Assembly (NCBI GenBank): GCA_964538505.1
Contig: CAZIDY010000012.1
Coordinates: forward strand, 15,425 to 79,424
Length of the DNA stretch: 64,000 nucleotides
Source: Zeimonas sp964538505
GTDB taxonomy: Bacteria > Pseudomonadota > Gammaproteobacteria > Burkholderiales > Burkholderiaceae_E
Direction of reading: 5' to 3'
This document shows positions 36,202 through 44,709 of this stretch, piece by piece. A program made the position numbers and the translations under genes. The first letter of the stretch is position 1, and each line of letters begins with the position of its first letter. The notes beneath the pieces were generated by a model. That model was not told the DNA's origin, did no database searches, and was given only the letters and a program-made list of their open reading frames with translations.

Positions 36202-36369
36202 CCGAATTACCCGGCGGCGTTCGCCGTCCACCTGCGGACGGCCGTCGACGAGGACGGGAAGACGCGGCTTCTCCAGGCCGGCCTGCGGCAGGAGGAGCTT
36301 CACGTGGTCGTCGAAGCCCGCGCTCAGGAAGCCTTCCAGCTCCGGGCCGCCGAACGTCAGGCGCAGGAA
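36202..36369 (-). pseudogene. Fragment of a siderophore-interacting FAD-binding protein
   Basis: A 56-codon open stretch reads FLRLTFGGPELEGFLSAGFD and continues through DHVKLLLPQAG to GERRRVIR. This is the N-terminal part of the SIP/ViuB ferric-siderophore reductase family. The expected next block, the flavin-binding DYTPR region, is absent because the reading frame runs into the antisense of dctM at exactly the dctM stop. The upstream side also loses similarity. It is a gene remnant with no likely product. Confidence 0.7.
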
Positions 36370-36425
36370 GCCGGCGGCTCCGGAAGTGCCGATAAACGGT
36401 ACTTTCGCCGCCGGTCGTTAGTTGC

Positions 36426-36464
36426 GTGGGCGAAAGCGCCCGCTTTTCGGGCGTTTTCGCCCAC
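36426..36464. repeat. 17-bp-arm hairpin, repeat family 2
   Basis: Arms 36426-36442 and 36448-36464 pair with one mismatch around the loop CTTTT. The core CGCCCG/CGGGCGTT is also found in the hairpin at 62736-62790. The region between the SIP fragment and the next gene is otherwise non-coding. Confidence 0.7.
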
Positions 36465-36541
36465 GCTCGCTTCGCTGCACGCGGAATGTCTCGAATATCG
36501 GGCGTTTTCGCGGTGCACGTGCCGTCATCGCGTCGAACACG

Positions 36542-36595
36542 ACTTGCCCACTGGCGGCGTTTGCGTGGCATGCACCACGCCGCCGGTGGACAAGT
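36542..36595. repeat. Imperfect inverted repeat with nested hairpin
   Basis: Nineteen-base ends starting ACTTG and finishing CAAGT pair with two mismatches. The inner part contains CGTGG and CCACG around CATGCA, giving a nested stem. No coding signal overlaps it. Confidence 0.65.
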
Positions 36596-36673
36596 GAGCG
36601 GCCTGCACGTCGAATCGGCGTGACGGCAGCGGCAGGACGCGCGCACCACTCGCCAGATCATCACTTCGCGCTT

Positions 36674-36731
36674 CAATTCGTAGTCTTCCTGCTCGTGGAA
36701 TCGATTCCACGAGCGGAAAAGCTACAAATTG
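36674..36731. repeat. 58-bp palindrome with a 22-bp perfect core
   Basis: The perfect core at 36692-36713 reads CTCGTGGAATC and its complement; outer arms extend to 29 bases each with five mismatches. It lies 50 bases beyond the stop of the oxidoreductase beta gene and is AT-richer than the surroundings. It may serve as terminator or be a MITE-like relic. Confidence 0.75.
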
Positions 36732-36780
36732 ATGCCCGACTACCGTTTCAAATGGAGCCGCCGTGCCTGCACCACCGCCG

Positions 36781-37674
36781 CTACGCCGCCGCCTGCGCCT
36801 CGCTTCCCGCAACCCGCTGCGCCAACCGCTCCCACCCCGCATCGACATCCGCCTGCAGCGCGTCGATCTCGCGCTGCTTCAGGTGACGGTACCGACGCTG
36901 CAACGCAAGGTAGTCGGCCACCGGCCGCGTGCGCGTCGGGTGGTTCAGCGTGTACCGATACCCGTCCTCGACCTCGTACAGCGGAAACACGCCGCTCTCT
37001 ACCGCGAAGCGCGCCGCCTGCAGGCCGCCGTCGTCGGGCAGCCCCCAGCCGTCGATGCACGGGATCAGCAGCGTGAGCAGCCGCGTGCCGCGGATCGCCT
37101 TCGCCTTGCGCACCTTGCGCACGAGATCGGGCAGGTAGCCGGCGGTCGCGGTGGCCGCGTACGGAATCTCGTGCGCGGCCATGATCTCGGTGAGGTTCTT
37201 CTTGCGCGAGAGCTTGCCGGCCGGCGTCGACCCGGTCGACGCGAAGCGCGGCGTCGACGACGACTTCTGCGCGCCGGTGTTCATGTAGCCCTCGTTGTCG
37301 AGGCACACGTAGAGAAAGTTCTCGTTGCGCTCGACGGCCGACGACAGGCACTGGAATCCGATGTCGTAGGTGCCGCCGTCGCCGGCGAAGACGACCACCT
37401 GCGTCTCGCGCCGGCCCTGCGCGTCGAGCGCGCGACGCAGCCCCGACGCGGCCGCCGCGCTCGACTCGAGCGTCGGCTGGTACACGGGAATCTTCAGCGA
37501 CGAGAACGGTTGCGGCCCGGCGATGATCGCCATGCACGAAGGCGGCACGACGGCGACGGTGTCCGGGCCGAGCGTGGCGAGCACGTGCCGCACCGACAGC
37601 GCATCGATGCAGCCCGGACACGCGGCGTGCCCCGAGCAGAACATCGCTTCCTCGACGACTTCGAGTCTTCTCAT
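36781..37674 (-). CDS. 2-oxoacid:acceptor oxidoreductase, beta (TPP-binding) subunit
   Basis: 297-residue thiamine-diphosphate subunit of the pyruvate:ferredoxin oxidoreductase superfamily. Motifs seen are SGHAACPGCIDALSVRHVL with iron-sulfur ligand cysteines, the TPP-binding GDGGTYDIGFQCLSSA with later DNEGYMNTGAQKSS, and a further Cys in LIPCIDGWG. It fits archaeal and bacterial PorB and the phenylglyoxylate dehydrogenase PadI. GAGGAAG precedes the ATG at 37674. It is the last gene of a four-gene operon on the minus strand. Confidence 0.9.
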   Translation of the reverse strand: MRRLEVVEEAMFCSGHAACPGCIDALSVRHVLATLGPDTVAVVPPSCMAIIAGPQPFSSLKIPVYQPTLESSAAAASGLRRALDAQGRRETQVVVFAGDGGTYDIGFQCLSSAVERNENFLYVCLDNEGYMNTGAQKSSSTPRFASTGSTPAGKLSRKKNLTEIMAAHEIPYAATATAGYLPDLVRKVRKAKAIRGTRLLTLLIPCIDGWGLPDDGGLQAARFAVESGVFPLYEVEDGYRYTLNHPTRTRPVADYLALQRRYRHLKQREIDALQADVDAGWERLAQRVAGSEAQAAA

Positions 37675-37697
37675 TTCTTCCTCCGCCTGCCCGCTTC

Positions 37698-38921
37698 TCA
37701 ACTGACCCAGACCGAGTCGGGCCCGGCGCTGTACGAAGTGGCGTCGCGCACGAACTCGCGGATCCGCGCCGGCGACACGTTGACACCGCCGACCCCGGCA
37801 AGCAGCCCGCGGATCGTCGGCGCATTCGGCATGCCGTACAGCGCCGAGCGCAGCTCCTGGTGCAGCACGCCGCCGCAGCCCGGCGAGTAGTTGCGATCGA
37901 GCACGAGCACCTCGGGAACCCCGGCGAGCGCCGCACGCAGTTCGGCCACCGGCAGCGGCCGGAAGAGCCGCACCTTGACGAGCCCCACGGCGAGGCCGTC
38001 GGCGCGCATCTCATCGACCGCCTCGCGCGCAGTGCCGCACATGCTGCCCATCGTCACCAGTACGGTTTGCGCGCCACTGCAACGGTAGCGCTCGACGACG
38101 CCCCAGCTTCGCCCGGTGAGCTTCGCCCATTCGCGATCGACGTCGGCGGCGAGCTGCGGCACCTTCGCCATCGCGTCGCCGAGCTCGCGCCGATGGCGCG
38201 CGAACATCTCCTGCGTGACGACGTTGCCCCACGATTCGACCTTCGCCGGGTCGATGCGATGCGGCGGCGCGTAGTCGGGAAGAAACGCATCGACCAGCGC
38301 CTGCGCCGGCACCTTCACCGGCTCGAGCGCATGCGAAACGTAGAACGCGTCGTGATTGACCATCGCCGGAACCAGCAGCGATTCGGCGATGCGGAAAGCC
38401 TGGATCACGCTGTCGAGCGATTCCTGCGCACTCTCGCTGTAGAACTGGATCCACCCGGTGTCGCGCTGCGCGAGGCTGTCGGTCTGGTCGGGCCAGAACG
38501 CCCACGGCGAAGCCACCGTACGGTTCACGTTCGCGACGACGATCGGCGCGCGTGCGCCGCTCGCGTACTGCAGCACCTCGTGCATCAGCAACAGCCCCTG
38601 CGAGGCGGTGGCGGTGAACACGCGCACGCCGGCGAGCGACGCCGGAATGCAGGCGGCCATCACCGAATGCTCCGACTCCGGCGTGATGATCTCGGCGTCG
38701 AACTCGCCGGCGGCCTGAAACTCGGTGAGCTTCTCGAGGATCGGCGTCTGCGGCGTGATCGGATAGCCCGGAGCGAACTTCGGGCGCGCGAGCTTCGCCG
38801 CCCACGCCACCGCATGGTTGCCGGTGAGCAGCATCGTCTGCTCGCGCATCGACGTGCCGGATGCCTTCGACGCCGCCTTCCCGGCGGGCTCGCGGATCGG
38901 CCGGACCAGGGCGTCGTTCAT
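37698..38921 (-). CDS. 2-oxoacid:acceptor oxidoreductase, alpha subunit
   Basis: 407-residue alpha subunit. Hallmarks are LTGNHAVAWAAKLARPKFAP, GYPITPQTPILEKL, the TPESEHSVMAACIPASLAGV segment with the catalytic Glu, and FTATASQGLLLMHEVL. The C-terminal half carries VLVTMGSMCGTAREAVDEM and LVKVRLFRPLP. Pyruvate or an aryl 2-oxoacid such as phenylglyoxylate are the likeliest substrates; the sequence does not decide between them. GGAGGTG precedes the ATG, which overlaps the previous stop. Confidence 0.92.
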   Translation of the reverse strand: MNDALVRPIREPAGKAASKASGTSMREQTMLLTGNHAVAWAAKLARPKFAPGYPITPQTPILEKLTEFQAAGEFDAEIITPESEHSVMAACIPASLAGVRVFTATASQGLLLMHEVLQYASGARAPIVVANVNRTVASPWAFWPDQTDSLAQRDTGWIQFYSESAQESLDSVIQAFRIAESLLVPAMVNHDAFYVSHALEPVKVPAQALVDAFLPDYAPPHRIDPAKVESWGNVVTQEMFARHRRELGDAMAKVPQLAADVDREWAKLTGRSWGVVERYRCSGAQTVLVTMGSMCGTAREAVDEMRADGLAVGLVKVRLFRPLPVAELRAALAGVPEVLVLDRNYSPGCGGVLHQELRSALYGMPNAPTIRGLLAGVGGVNVSPARIREFVRDATSYSAGPDSVWVS

Positions 38922-40681
38922 TTCACCTCCTCGATCATCTCCATCGAGCCGGTCGGGCACTCGCGCACGCAGATGCCGCAGCCCTTGCAGTAGTCGCCGT
39001 CGACCTCGTAGCCGCCGTCGGGCAGCCGGCGGATCGCGAGGTCGGGGCAGTAGTGGAAGCAGTTGTCGCAGGAGATGCAGGTGCCGCAGGAGAAGCAGCG
39101 CTGCGCCTCGACCAGTGCACGCTCGAGCTCGAAGCCGAGCTGCACCTCGGCGTTTCCGATGCGCTCGTCGACGGGCAGGCGCGTTTCGGGCGCACGAGGC
39201 ACCTGCGGGTAATAGAAGGTAGCGATCGAATCGAGACCGACCAGGCCCGGCACTTCGATGCCGAGGCCGTGCAGGCGCGAACCGGCTACGCGCTGGGCGA
39301 TCGGTATCGACCTTTCACGTCCTGCTGCATCGCCGGCAGCCACGATATCCGCATCGAGGGCCCCATCGCTCGCGCGCCCGAGCTTCGCCGACAACGCGCG
39401 ATCGATCTCGATCGCCGCGCGCTTGCCCATGCCGATCGCCTCGGTGACGAAACGCGCCATGCTGGCAACGTCACCGCCCGCGTAGACGCCCGGCGCCTGC
39501 GTCGCCTGCTGCACATCGACCTGCAGCAGCGCACCTTCGGACGGCAGCGCCTGCGCGAAGGGCACGAGATCGGGATCCTGTCCGATCGACGGGACGATCG
39601 CATCAGCCTCGAGCCGGAACTCGCTGCCTTCGATCGGCTCGATGCGAAAGCGCCCGCGCTCGGCACCGGCAACGAAGTTCACGCGCACGCAGTCGAGCGT
39701 CACCTGCCCGGCGGCATCGGCACGCGCATGCTTCAGCGTGGCGCCGTCGACGAGCCGGATGCCTTCCTCGAGCGCCTCCTCGACCTCGGCCGCCTGCGCC
39801 GGCAGCTGCGCGCGCGTTTCGAGCGCGAGCATCGTGACCTCGTGACCGGCGCGTCGCGCGCTGCGCGCGACGTCGATCGCAGCGCTGCCACCACCGACAA
39901 CGACGATGCGCCGGCCGAGCGCCGGCACATTCCCGGCGTTCGCCTGCGCGAGCCATGCGGCGCCGTCGACGACCCACGGCTGCACGTAGTCGAGCTGCGG
40001 CAGGCGCTTCGGACGGCGTGCGCCCGCCGCGACGTAGACCGCGTCGAAGGATTCGCGCAGCGCCGCGAAGGCCTGCGGCGAGTCGATTTTCTCGCTGCAG
40101 CGAACCGTGACGCCGAGCGCGACGATGCGGGCGATCTCGCCGTCGAGCACGTCGCGCGGCAGGCGATACGCGGGGATGCCGTCGCGCATCAGCCCGCCGA
40201 GCCTCGGCTGCGCCTCGAAGATCGTCACCGCATAGCCGCGCCGACGCAGGTGATATGCCGCCGACAGCCCCGACGGACCGCCGCCGACGATCGCGACTCG
40301 CTGGCTTCGCTCGACACTCGGCGCCGGATAGCTCCAGCCCTCGGCAAGACCGAGATCACCGACATGGCGCTCGAGCCGGCAGATCGACAGCGGCTCGTCA
40401 TGGCCCTGCCGGTTGCACGCCGTTTCGCAGGGGTGATGGCAGACGCGCCCGGCCACCGCGGGGAACGGATTGTTGCGCGTGAGGATCTCCCACGCGCCGC
40501 GGAAGTCGCGCTCGCGCGCGCGGCCGATCCAGTGCGCGATGTCGCCGTTCACCGGGCAGGCCGCATGACACGGCGAAGGCGCGCTCACGTGTCGCGGCAG
40601 GCGCGCACGCCAGGTGCCGGTCTTGAAGACCTCGGTGCTGCCGGTGGTCCACGCGGTGGGCGGCAGGTTGCGCGCGTTCAT
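38918..40681 (-). CDS. GltD-like FAD/NAD(P) subunit fused to a 2[4Fe-4S] ferredoxin domain
   Basis: 587-residue protein. Residues 1-110 form an N-terminal iron-sulfur helical domain with CHAACPVNGDIAHW and CHHPCETACNRQ. Two nucleotide-binding folds follow: GGGPSGLSAAYHLRRRGY near 130 and VVGGGSAAIDVARSARRAG near 275, as in glutamate synthase small subunits. The last 70 residues contain CFSCGTCISCDNCFHYCP and CKGCGICVRECPTG, a two-cluster ferredoxin equal to the delta subunit of oxoacid oxidoreductases. The fusion suggests that electrons pass to NAD(P) within the complex. The ATG overlaps the gamma-subunit stop and the stop overlaps the alpha start. Confidence 0.92.
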   Translation of the reverse strand: MNARNLPPTAWTTGSTEVFKTGTWRARLPRHVSAPSPCHAACPVNGDIAHWIGRARERDFRGAWEILTRNNPFPAVAGRVCHHPCETACNRQGHDEPLSICRLERHVGDLGLAEGWSYPAPSVERSQRVAIVGGGPSGLSAAYHLRRRGYAVTIFEAQPRLGGLMRDGIPAYRLPRDVLDGEIARIVALGVTVRCSEKIDSPQAFAALRESFDAVYVAAGARRPKRLPQLDYVQPWVVDGAAWLAQANAGNVPALGRRIVVVGGGSAAIDVARSARRAGHEVTMLALETRAQLPAQAAEVEEALEEGIRLVDGATLKHARADAAGQVTLDCVRVNFVAGAERGRFRIEPIEGSEFRLEADAIVPSIGQDPDLVPFAQALPSEGALLQVDVQQATQAPGVYAGGDVASMARFVTEAIGMGKRAAIEIDRALSAKLGRASDGALDADIVAAGDAAGRERSIPIAQRVAGSRLHGLGIEVPGLVGLDSIATFYYPQVPRAPETRLPVDERIGNAEVQLGFELERALVEAQRCFSCGTCISCDNCFHYCPDLAIRRLPDGGYEVDGDYCKGCGICVRECPTGSMEMIEEVK

Positions 40682-41235
40682 GCCGCACTCCGCTGCAGTT
40701 GCGTGTCGACGCAGCGCCAGCCTTCCTCGCCGGCGGCCGCGTTCGCCTCCTTCTGCTTCGGCGCTTCGTCGATCAGCGTTCGCTGCAGCGCTTCGAGCGT
40801 CGGCTCGCCGATGGCACGGGCGAGCGCGCCGAGCAGCACCGAGTTGACGATGCGCCCGAGCCCGTGGCGGCGCGCGATCGAGATCGCGTCGACCGCGATC
40901 ACGCGTCGACCGGGAAGCAGCGCCGCGAAATGCTGCGCGGGCTGCGCCGAGTTCACGACGATCAGCGTGTGCGCCGCCGCGCTGGCGAGCAGCCTGCCTT
41001 CGAGCAGGCTCGCGTCGAAGCAGAGGATCGCGTCGGCGGTCTCGATGTCGCAGCGCACGCGGATCGGTGCGTCGTCGACGCGGATGTACGAGCTCACCGG
41101 CGTTCCGCGCCGCGCGCCGCCGTAGCTCGCGAAGCTCTGCACCTGTCGACCTTCGGCGAAGAACGCGGTGGCGAGCAGGTTGCCGGCAGTCTGGGCGCCC
41201 TGCCCGCCGCGGCCCTGAACGATGATCTGCAGCAC
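40678..41235 (-). CDS. 2-oxoacid:acceptor oxidoreductase, gamma subunit
   Basis: 185-residue gamma subunit. The motif VQGRGGQGAQTAGNLLATAF at the N-terminus and SFASYGGARRGTPVSSYIRV are diagnostic; this domain binds CoA in related enzymes. The GTG at 41235 is chosen because GAGGAG lies about 7 bases upstream. It is the first gene of the operon and diverges from the peroxiredoxin gene, with 173 bases between starts. Confidence 0.92.
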   Translation of the reverse strand: MLQIIVQGRGGQGAQTAGNLLATAFFAEGRQVQSFASYGGARRGTPVSSYIRVDDAPIRVRCDIETADAILCFDASLLEGRLLASAAAHTLIVVNSAQPAQHFAALLPGRRVIAVDAISIARRHGLGRIVNSVLLGALARAIGEPTLEALQRTLIDEAPKQKEANAAAGEEGWRCVDTQLQRSAA

Positions 41236-41408
41236 GATGTCTCCTCGGTCGGTGTCGCGGTCGAATGCCGCGGCTGCCGGTGTCGGGGCTTCGACTACAT
41301 CGCTTGCGAGCGGCCGCGTCCTTGATCTGCCGCAAGAAGGCTTACCATCGTGAAGACGCAGGGCGACTGAGCGCAGCCCCGCGAACCGTAGCGACCGGAG
41401 AGCCCTCG

Positions 41409-41963
41409 ATGAACACGCGAACCCTGTCCTCGCGAGTCGCCGCCGCCGGTGCCGCACTCGCCTCGATCGTCGCGCCATCGCTGGCGCAGGCCGAGCTCCA
41501 AGCGGGCGACACCGCGCCGATGTTCACGGCACCCGCCGCGCTCGGCGGCGAGGCCTTCGAGTTCTCGCTCGAGAAGGCGCTGGCGAGCGGACCCGTCGTC
41601 GTCTATTTCTATCCGAAGGCGTTCACGAAAGGTTGCACGATCGAAGCCAACCGCTTCGCCGAAGCGCAGGACGAATACAAGGCGCTGAACGCGACGGTGA
41701 TCGGCCTGTCGGGCGACGACATCGACACGCTGAAGAAATTCTCCGTGGAGGAGTGCCGCAACCGTTTCGCGGTCGCCTCCGACGCAGACGGCAGCATCAT
41801 GAAGGCGTACGGAGCAGTGATGCCGCTGCTGTCGAGCTACGCGAAGCGCGTGTCCTACGTGGTGAACACCGATGGCCGCATCGCCTACGCGTATTCGTCG
41901 ATGAGCCCGGACGAGCACGTGCCCAACACGCTGCAGGCGTTGCGCGAGCTGGCGAAACGATAG
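41409..41963 (+). CDS. Exported Bcp/PrxQ-type peroxiredoxin
   Basis: 184-residue thiol peroxidase with a cleavable signal ending at SLAQA near residue 28. The peroxidatic Cys is in FTKGCTIEANRF; a second Cys in SVEECRNRF is a candidate resolving residue. Most Bcp/PrxQ enzymes are cytosolic, so export to the periplasm is notable. GGAG precedes the ATG. The gene's 3' end replaces the remainder of the truncated PIN toxin on the other strand. Confidence 0.88.
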   Translation: MNTRTLSSRVAAAGAALASIVAPSLAQAELQAGDTAPMFTAPAALGGEAFEFSLEKALASGPVVVYFYPKAFTKGCTIEANRFAEAQDEYKALNATVIGLSGDDIDTLKKFSVEECRNRFAVASDADGSIMKAYGAVMPLLSSYAKRVSYVVNTDGRIAYAYSSMSPDEHVPNTLQALRELAKR

Positions 41964-42055
41964 TCTTTACGGACGGCAGTGCAAACCACCCGGTGCGGCA
42001 ACAGCAGGCGGCTGATCAATACATTGGTGTCGACGACGCAGCGAATCCCGACCAT
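41964..42055 (-). pseudogene. Truncated PIN-domain (VapC-like) toxin
   Basis: From an ATG at 42055, seven bases after the antitoxin stop, about thirty codons read MVGIRCVVDTNVLISRLLLP, the start of a PIN nuclease with its first catalytic Asp in DTN. After this the frame enters the antisense of the peroxiredoxin gene, and the other acidic residues are missing. The toxin is therefore broken. Confidence 0.75.
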
Positions 42056-42062
42056 CGCTGAG

Positions 42063-42311
42063 TCACGGCGAACTCAGGATTTCCTTCAGCTTGTCTTCAT
42101 CGAGCCCGCGGGCAATGGCCTGCTCGCCCACTCGATCGCAAAACCGCTGAAACTCTTCCACGTTCAGTTCGGCGAGTCGCTTGTACTCGGCCATCGACAT
42201 GATGACCGCGACATCCCGGTTCTGGCGGCGAATCACGACGGGCTCTCGGGCAGCCGCGTCAAGGACGGCTCCGAAGCCCTGTTTTGCATCGGTTGCGGAG
42301 AACGACTTCAT
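42063..42311 (-). CDS. Phd/YefM-family antitoxin
   Basis: 82-residue antitoxin. The N-terminal DNA-binding part reads SATDAKQGFGAVLDAAAREP and VIRRQNRDVAVIMSMAEYKRL, typical of Phd/YefM. The C-terminal helix normally wraps the toxin, but the PIN partner downstream is truncated, so the antitoxin is orphaned unless it controls another system. Upstream, two direct repeats of GTCTAAA on the minus strand (about 42315-42335) may be its operator. Confidence 0.88.
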   Translation of the reverse strand: MKSFSATDAKQGFGAVLDAAAREPVVIRRQNRDVAVIMSMAEYKRLAELNVEEFQRFCDRVGEQAIARGLDEDKLKEILSSP

Positions 42312-42492
42312 TTGTCCGTTTTAGACGTTTAGACCAAGACAGTCGACCCAAACGCCGCCGCCGATTCGGCGGCCGCCAGGTGTTCGTCTCGCGAAACACG
42401 CGGCGGACGCACGCGTAAAGCGCCTCACCTGTCGCGCCGATTGCCGATGATCTCTTCAGGTGCTGCCGTCTGGCACGCCAAGGGAGGGCGAG

Positions 42493-44709
42493 ATGAACGG
42501 CACGACACTGACGGTGGATCCGGCAACGCGCGAGGCGATCGAGCGCGAAGAATCCGTCTGCGCACGAAACTACGCGCCGCTGCCGATCGTCCTCGACCGC
42601 GGCGACGACGTCTGGCTCTACGACACGGGCGGGCGCCGCTACCTGGACTTCATGAGCGCGTACTCGGCAGTGGCGCACGGCCATCGCCATCCGCGGCTCG
42701 TCGCGGCGGCGCAGGCGCAGCTCGCGCGGGTCTGCATCACCTCGCGCGCATTCCACACCGATCGGCTCGCGCCTTTCCTTGCCGAGCTGTGCCGGCTGTC
42801 AGGCTTCGAGCGCGCGCTGCCGATGAACACCGGCGCCGAAGCGGTCGAGACCGCAATCAAGGCGGCCAGGCGCTGGGGCTACCGCGTCAAGGGCATCGAA
42901 CCGGGCCGCGCGACGATCCTCGCCGCTCGCGGGAACTTCCACGGCCGCACGACGACGATCGTCGGTTTCTCGTCGGACCCCGATACGCATCGCGACTACG
43001 AACCGTTCTCGCCCGGCTTCCGTCTCCTCGATTTCGGCGATCTCGCCTCGCTCGATGCGGCCGGCAGCGATGACGTCTGTGCAGTGCTCGTCGAGCCGAT
43101 CCAGGGCGAGGCGGGCGTCATCGTCCCGCCCGAAGGCTGGCTGAAGGCCGTGCGCGAGTGGTGCGACCGCCATCGCGTGCTGCTCATCCTCGACGAAGTG
43201 CAATCGGGCCTCGGCCGCACCGGGCGCAACTTCGCGTTCGAGCACGAATCGATCCGTCCGGACGCCATCGTCGTCGGCAAGGCGCTCGGCGGCGGAATCG
43301 TTCCGGTGTCCGCCTTCGTCGCCGATGCGGCAGTGATGGACGTCTTCGAGCCCGGCAGCCACGGCTCGACCTTCGGCGGCAATCCGCTTGCCGCCGCCGT
43401 CGGCCTCGAGGCGTTGCGCGTGCTGCAGGAAGAGCAGCTCGCCGAACGCAGCGCGGTGCTCGGGCGTCATCTGCTCGAGCGGCTGCACGCGCTCGCCGGT
43501 ACGCGGCGGATCACGGTGCGCGGTCGCGGCCTGTGGGCCGGCTTCGACCTGCGCGGCTGCGGGCTCGACGCGCACGAGTTCGTCGAGCGTCTTGCCGGTC
43601 ACGGCGTGCTCACGAAGGAAGCACACGACGCGGTACGCATCGCTCCCCCGTTGACGATCACGAGAGCGCAGCTCGATTGGGGCCTGGATCGAATGCGCGA
43701 AGTTCTCGACGAAATGACGCCGTCCTCGAAGCCGACAATGATCGCGCGCGCCGTGGTGCGGCAGCGGCATCCATCGGCGCGCGGTGAACGCCCGGCGGCG
43801 CGCGATGCACGGCCGGACGGACCGCACGACCCGTTGCCCCATCTGCTGCTGTGCCCGCCCGATCACTTCGAGGTGCGCTACCGGATCAACCCGTGGATGC
43901 ACCCCGAGACCTGGTCGATCGACGCTGCACGGCTCTCGCAACAGGCGCGCAGCGGATGGCGTGCATTGCACGATGTCTATCGCCGTCTCGGTGCGCGCAT
44001 CGAGACGATGCCGGCGCAGCCCGGCTTGCCCGACCTCGTCTTCACGGCGAACAGCGCCGTCGTGCTCGACGGCAAGGCGCTGCTCGCGCGCTTCCGCAAT
44101 CCGGAGCGACGCAACGAGGAAGCCCACGGTCGGCGCGCCTTCGAGGCATTGCGCAGCCGCGGCATCGTCGGATCACTGCACGAGGTCGATGAAGGCGTGC
44201 ACTTCGAGGGCACCGGCGACGCGATCTGGGATGCGACGCGGCAGCTGATGTGGATGGGCCACGGCCAGCGTTCGGACCTCGCCGCGCGCGATGCTGTACG
44301 CCGGGTCTTCGGCGTCGACACGCTGTCGCTCGAGCTCGTCTCGCCGAGCTTCTATCACCTCGATACCTGCCTGTGCGTGCTCCCGCGCGGCGAGCTGCTG
44401 TGGTATCCGCCCGCGTTCTCCGACGAATCGCAGCGCCTGCTGCGCGCCGTCGTCGGTGGCGACTCGATCGAGGCGAGCGACGAGGACGCGACGCGCTTCG
44501 CCGTCAACGCCGTCGGCATCGGCGACGAGATCGTGCTCTGCCACGCGTCGCCGCAGTTGCGCGACGATCTCGCCGGGTGCGGCTATCGCACGCGGGTCGT
44601 CGCGCTCGACGCGTTCAATCGCTCGGGCGGTGCGGCGTGCTGCCTGACATTGCGGCTGGATCAGCGCAGCGGCAACGTCGATTCGGGGGCCGCTACACTC
44701 GCTGCATGA
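42493..44709 (+). CDS. Fused ornithine aminotransferase and arginine-dihydrolase-like enzyme
   Basis: 738-residue fusion. Residues 1-410 are a class III aminotransferase of the ornithine type (RocD): ARNYAPLPIVLDRGDDVWLY, PMNTGAEAVETAIKAARRWG, LILDEVQSGLGRTG and the PLP Lys263 in VVGKALGGG. After a polar linker, residues 455-725 match the guanidino-group-modifying superfamily, closest to ArgZ-type arginine dihydrolase: LLCPPDHFEVRYRINPWMHP, DLVFTANSAVV, FEGTGDAIWD, His622 in FYHLDTCLC and the catalytic Cys717 in AACCLTL. Together they could convert arginine to ornithine and then glutamate semialdehyde. AGGGAGGG precedes the ATG. The regulator gene overlaps its stop. Confidence 0.9.
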   Translation: MNGTTLTVDPATREAIEREESVCARNYAPLPIVLDRGDDVWLYDTGGRRYLDFMSAYSAVAHGHRHPRLVAAAQAQLARVCITSRAFHTDRLAPFLAELCRLSGFERALPMNTGAEAVETAIKAARRWGYRVKGIEPGRATILAARGNFHGRTTTIVGFSSDPDTHRDYEPFSPGFRLLDFGDLASLDAAGSDDVCAVLVEPIQGEAGVIVPPEGWLKAVREWCDRHRVLLILDEVQSGLGRTGRNFAFEHESIRPDAIVVGKALGGGIVPVSAFVADAAVMDVFEPGSHGSTFGGNPLAAAVGLEALRVLQEEQLAERSAVLGRHLLERLHALAGTRRITVRGRGLWAGFDLRGCGLDAHEFVERLAGHGVLTKEAHDAVRIAPPLTITRAQLDWGLDRMREVLDEMTPSSKPTMIARAVVRQRHPSARGERPAARDARPDGPHDPLPHLLLCPPDHFEVRYRINPWMHPETWSIDAARLSQQARSGWRALHDVYRRLGARIETMPAQPGLPDLVFTANSAVVLDGKALLARFRNPERRNEEAHGRRAFEALRSRGIVGSLHEVDEGVHFEGTGDAIWDATRQLMWMGHGQRSDLAARDAVRRVFGVDTLSLELVSPSFYHLDTCLCVLPRGELLWYPPAFSDESQRLLRAVVGGDSIEASDEDATRFAVNAVGIGDEIVLCHASPQLRDDLAGCGYRTRVVALDAFNRSGGAACCLTLRLDQRSGNVDSGAATLAA

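Noticed and set aside
34740..36250. Long His/Asp/Arg-rich minus-strand frame through dctM
   Set aside because: Only its first 34 codons resemble a protein family (SIP); the rest is antisense to dctM.
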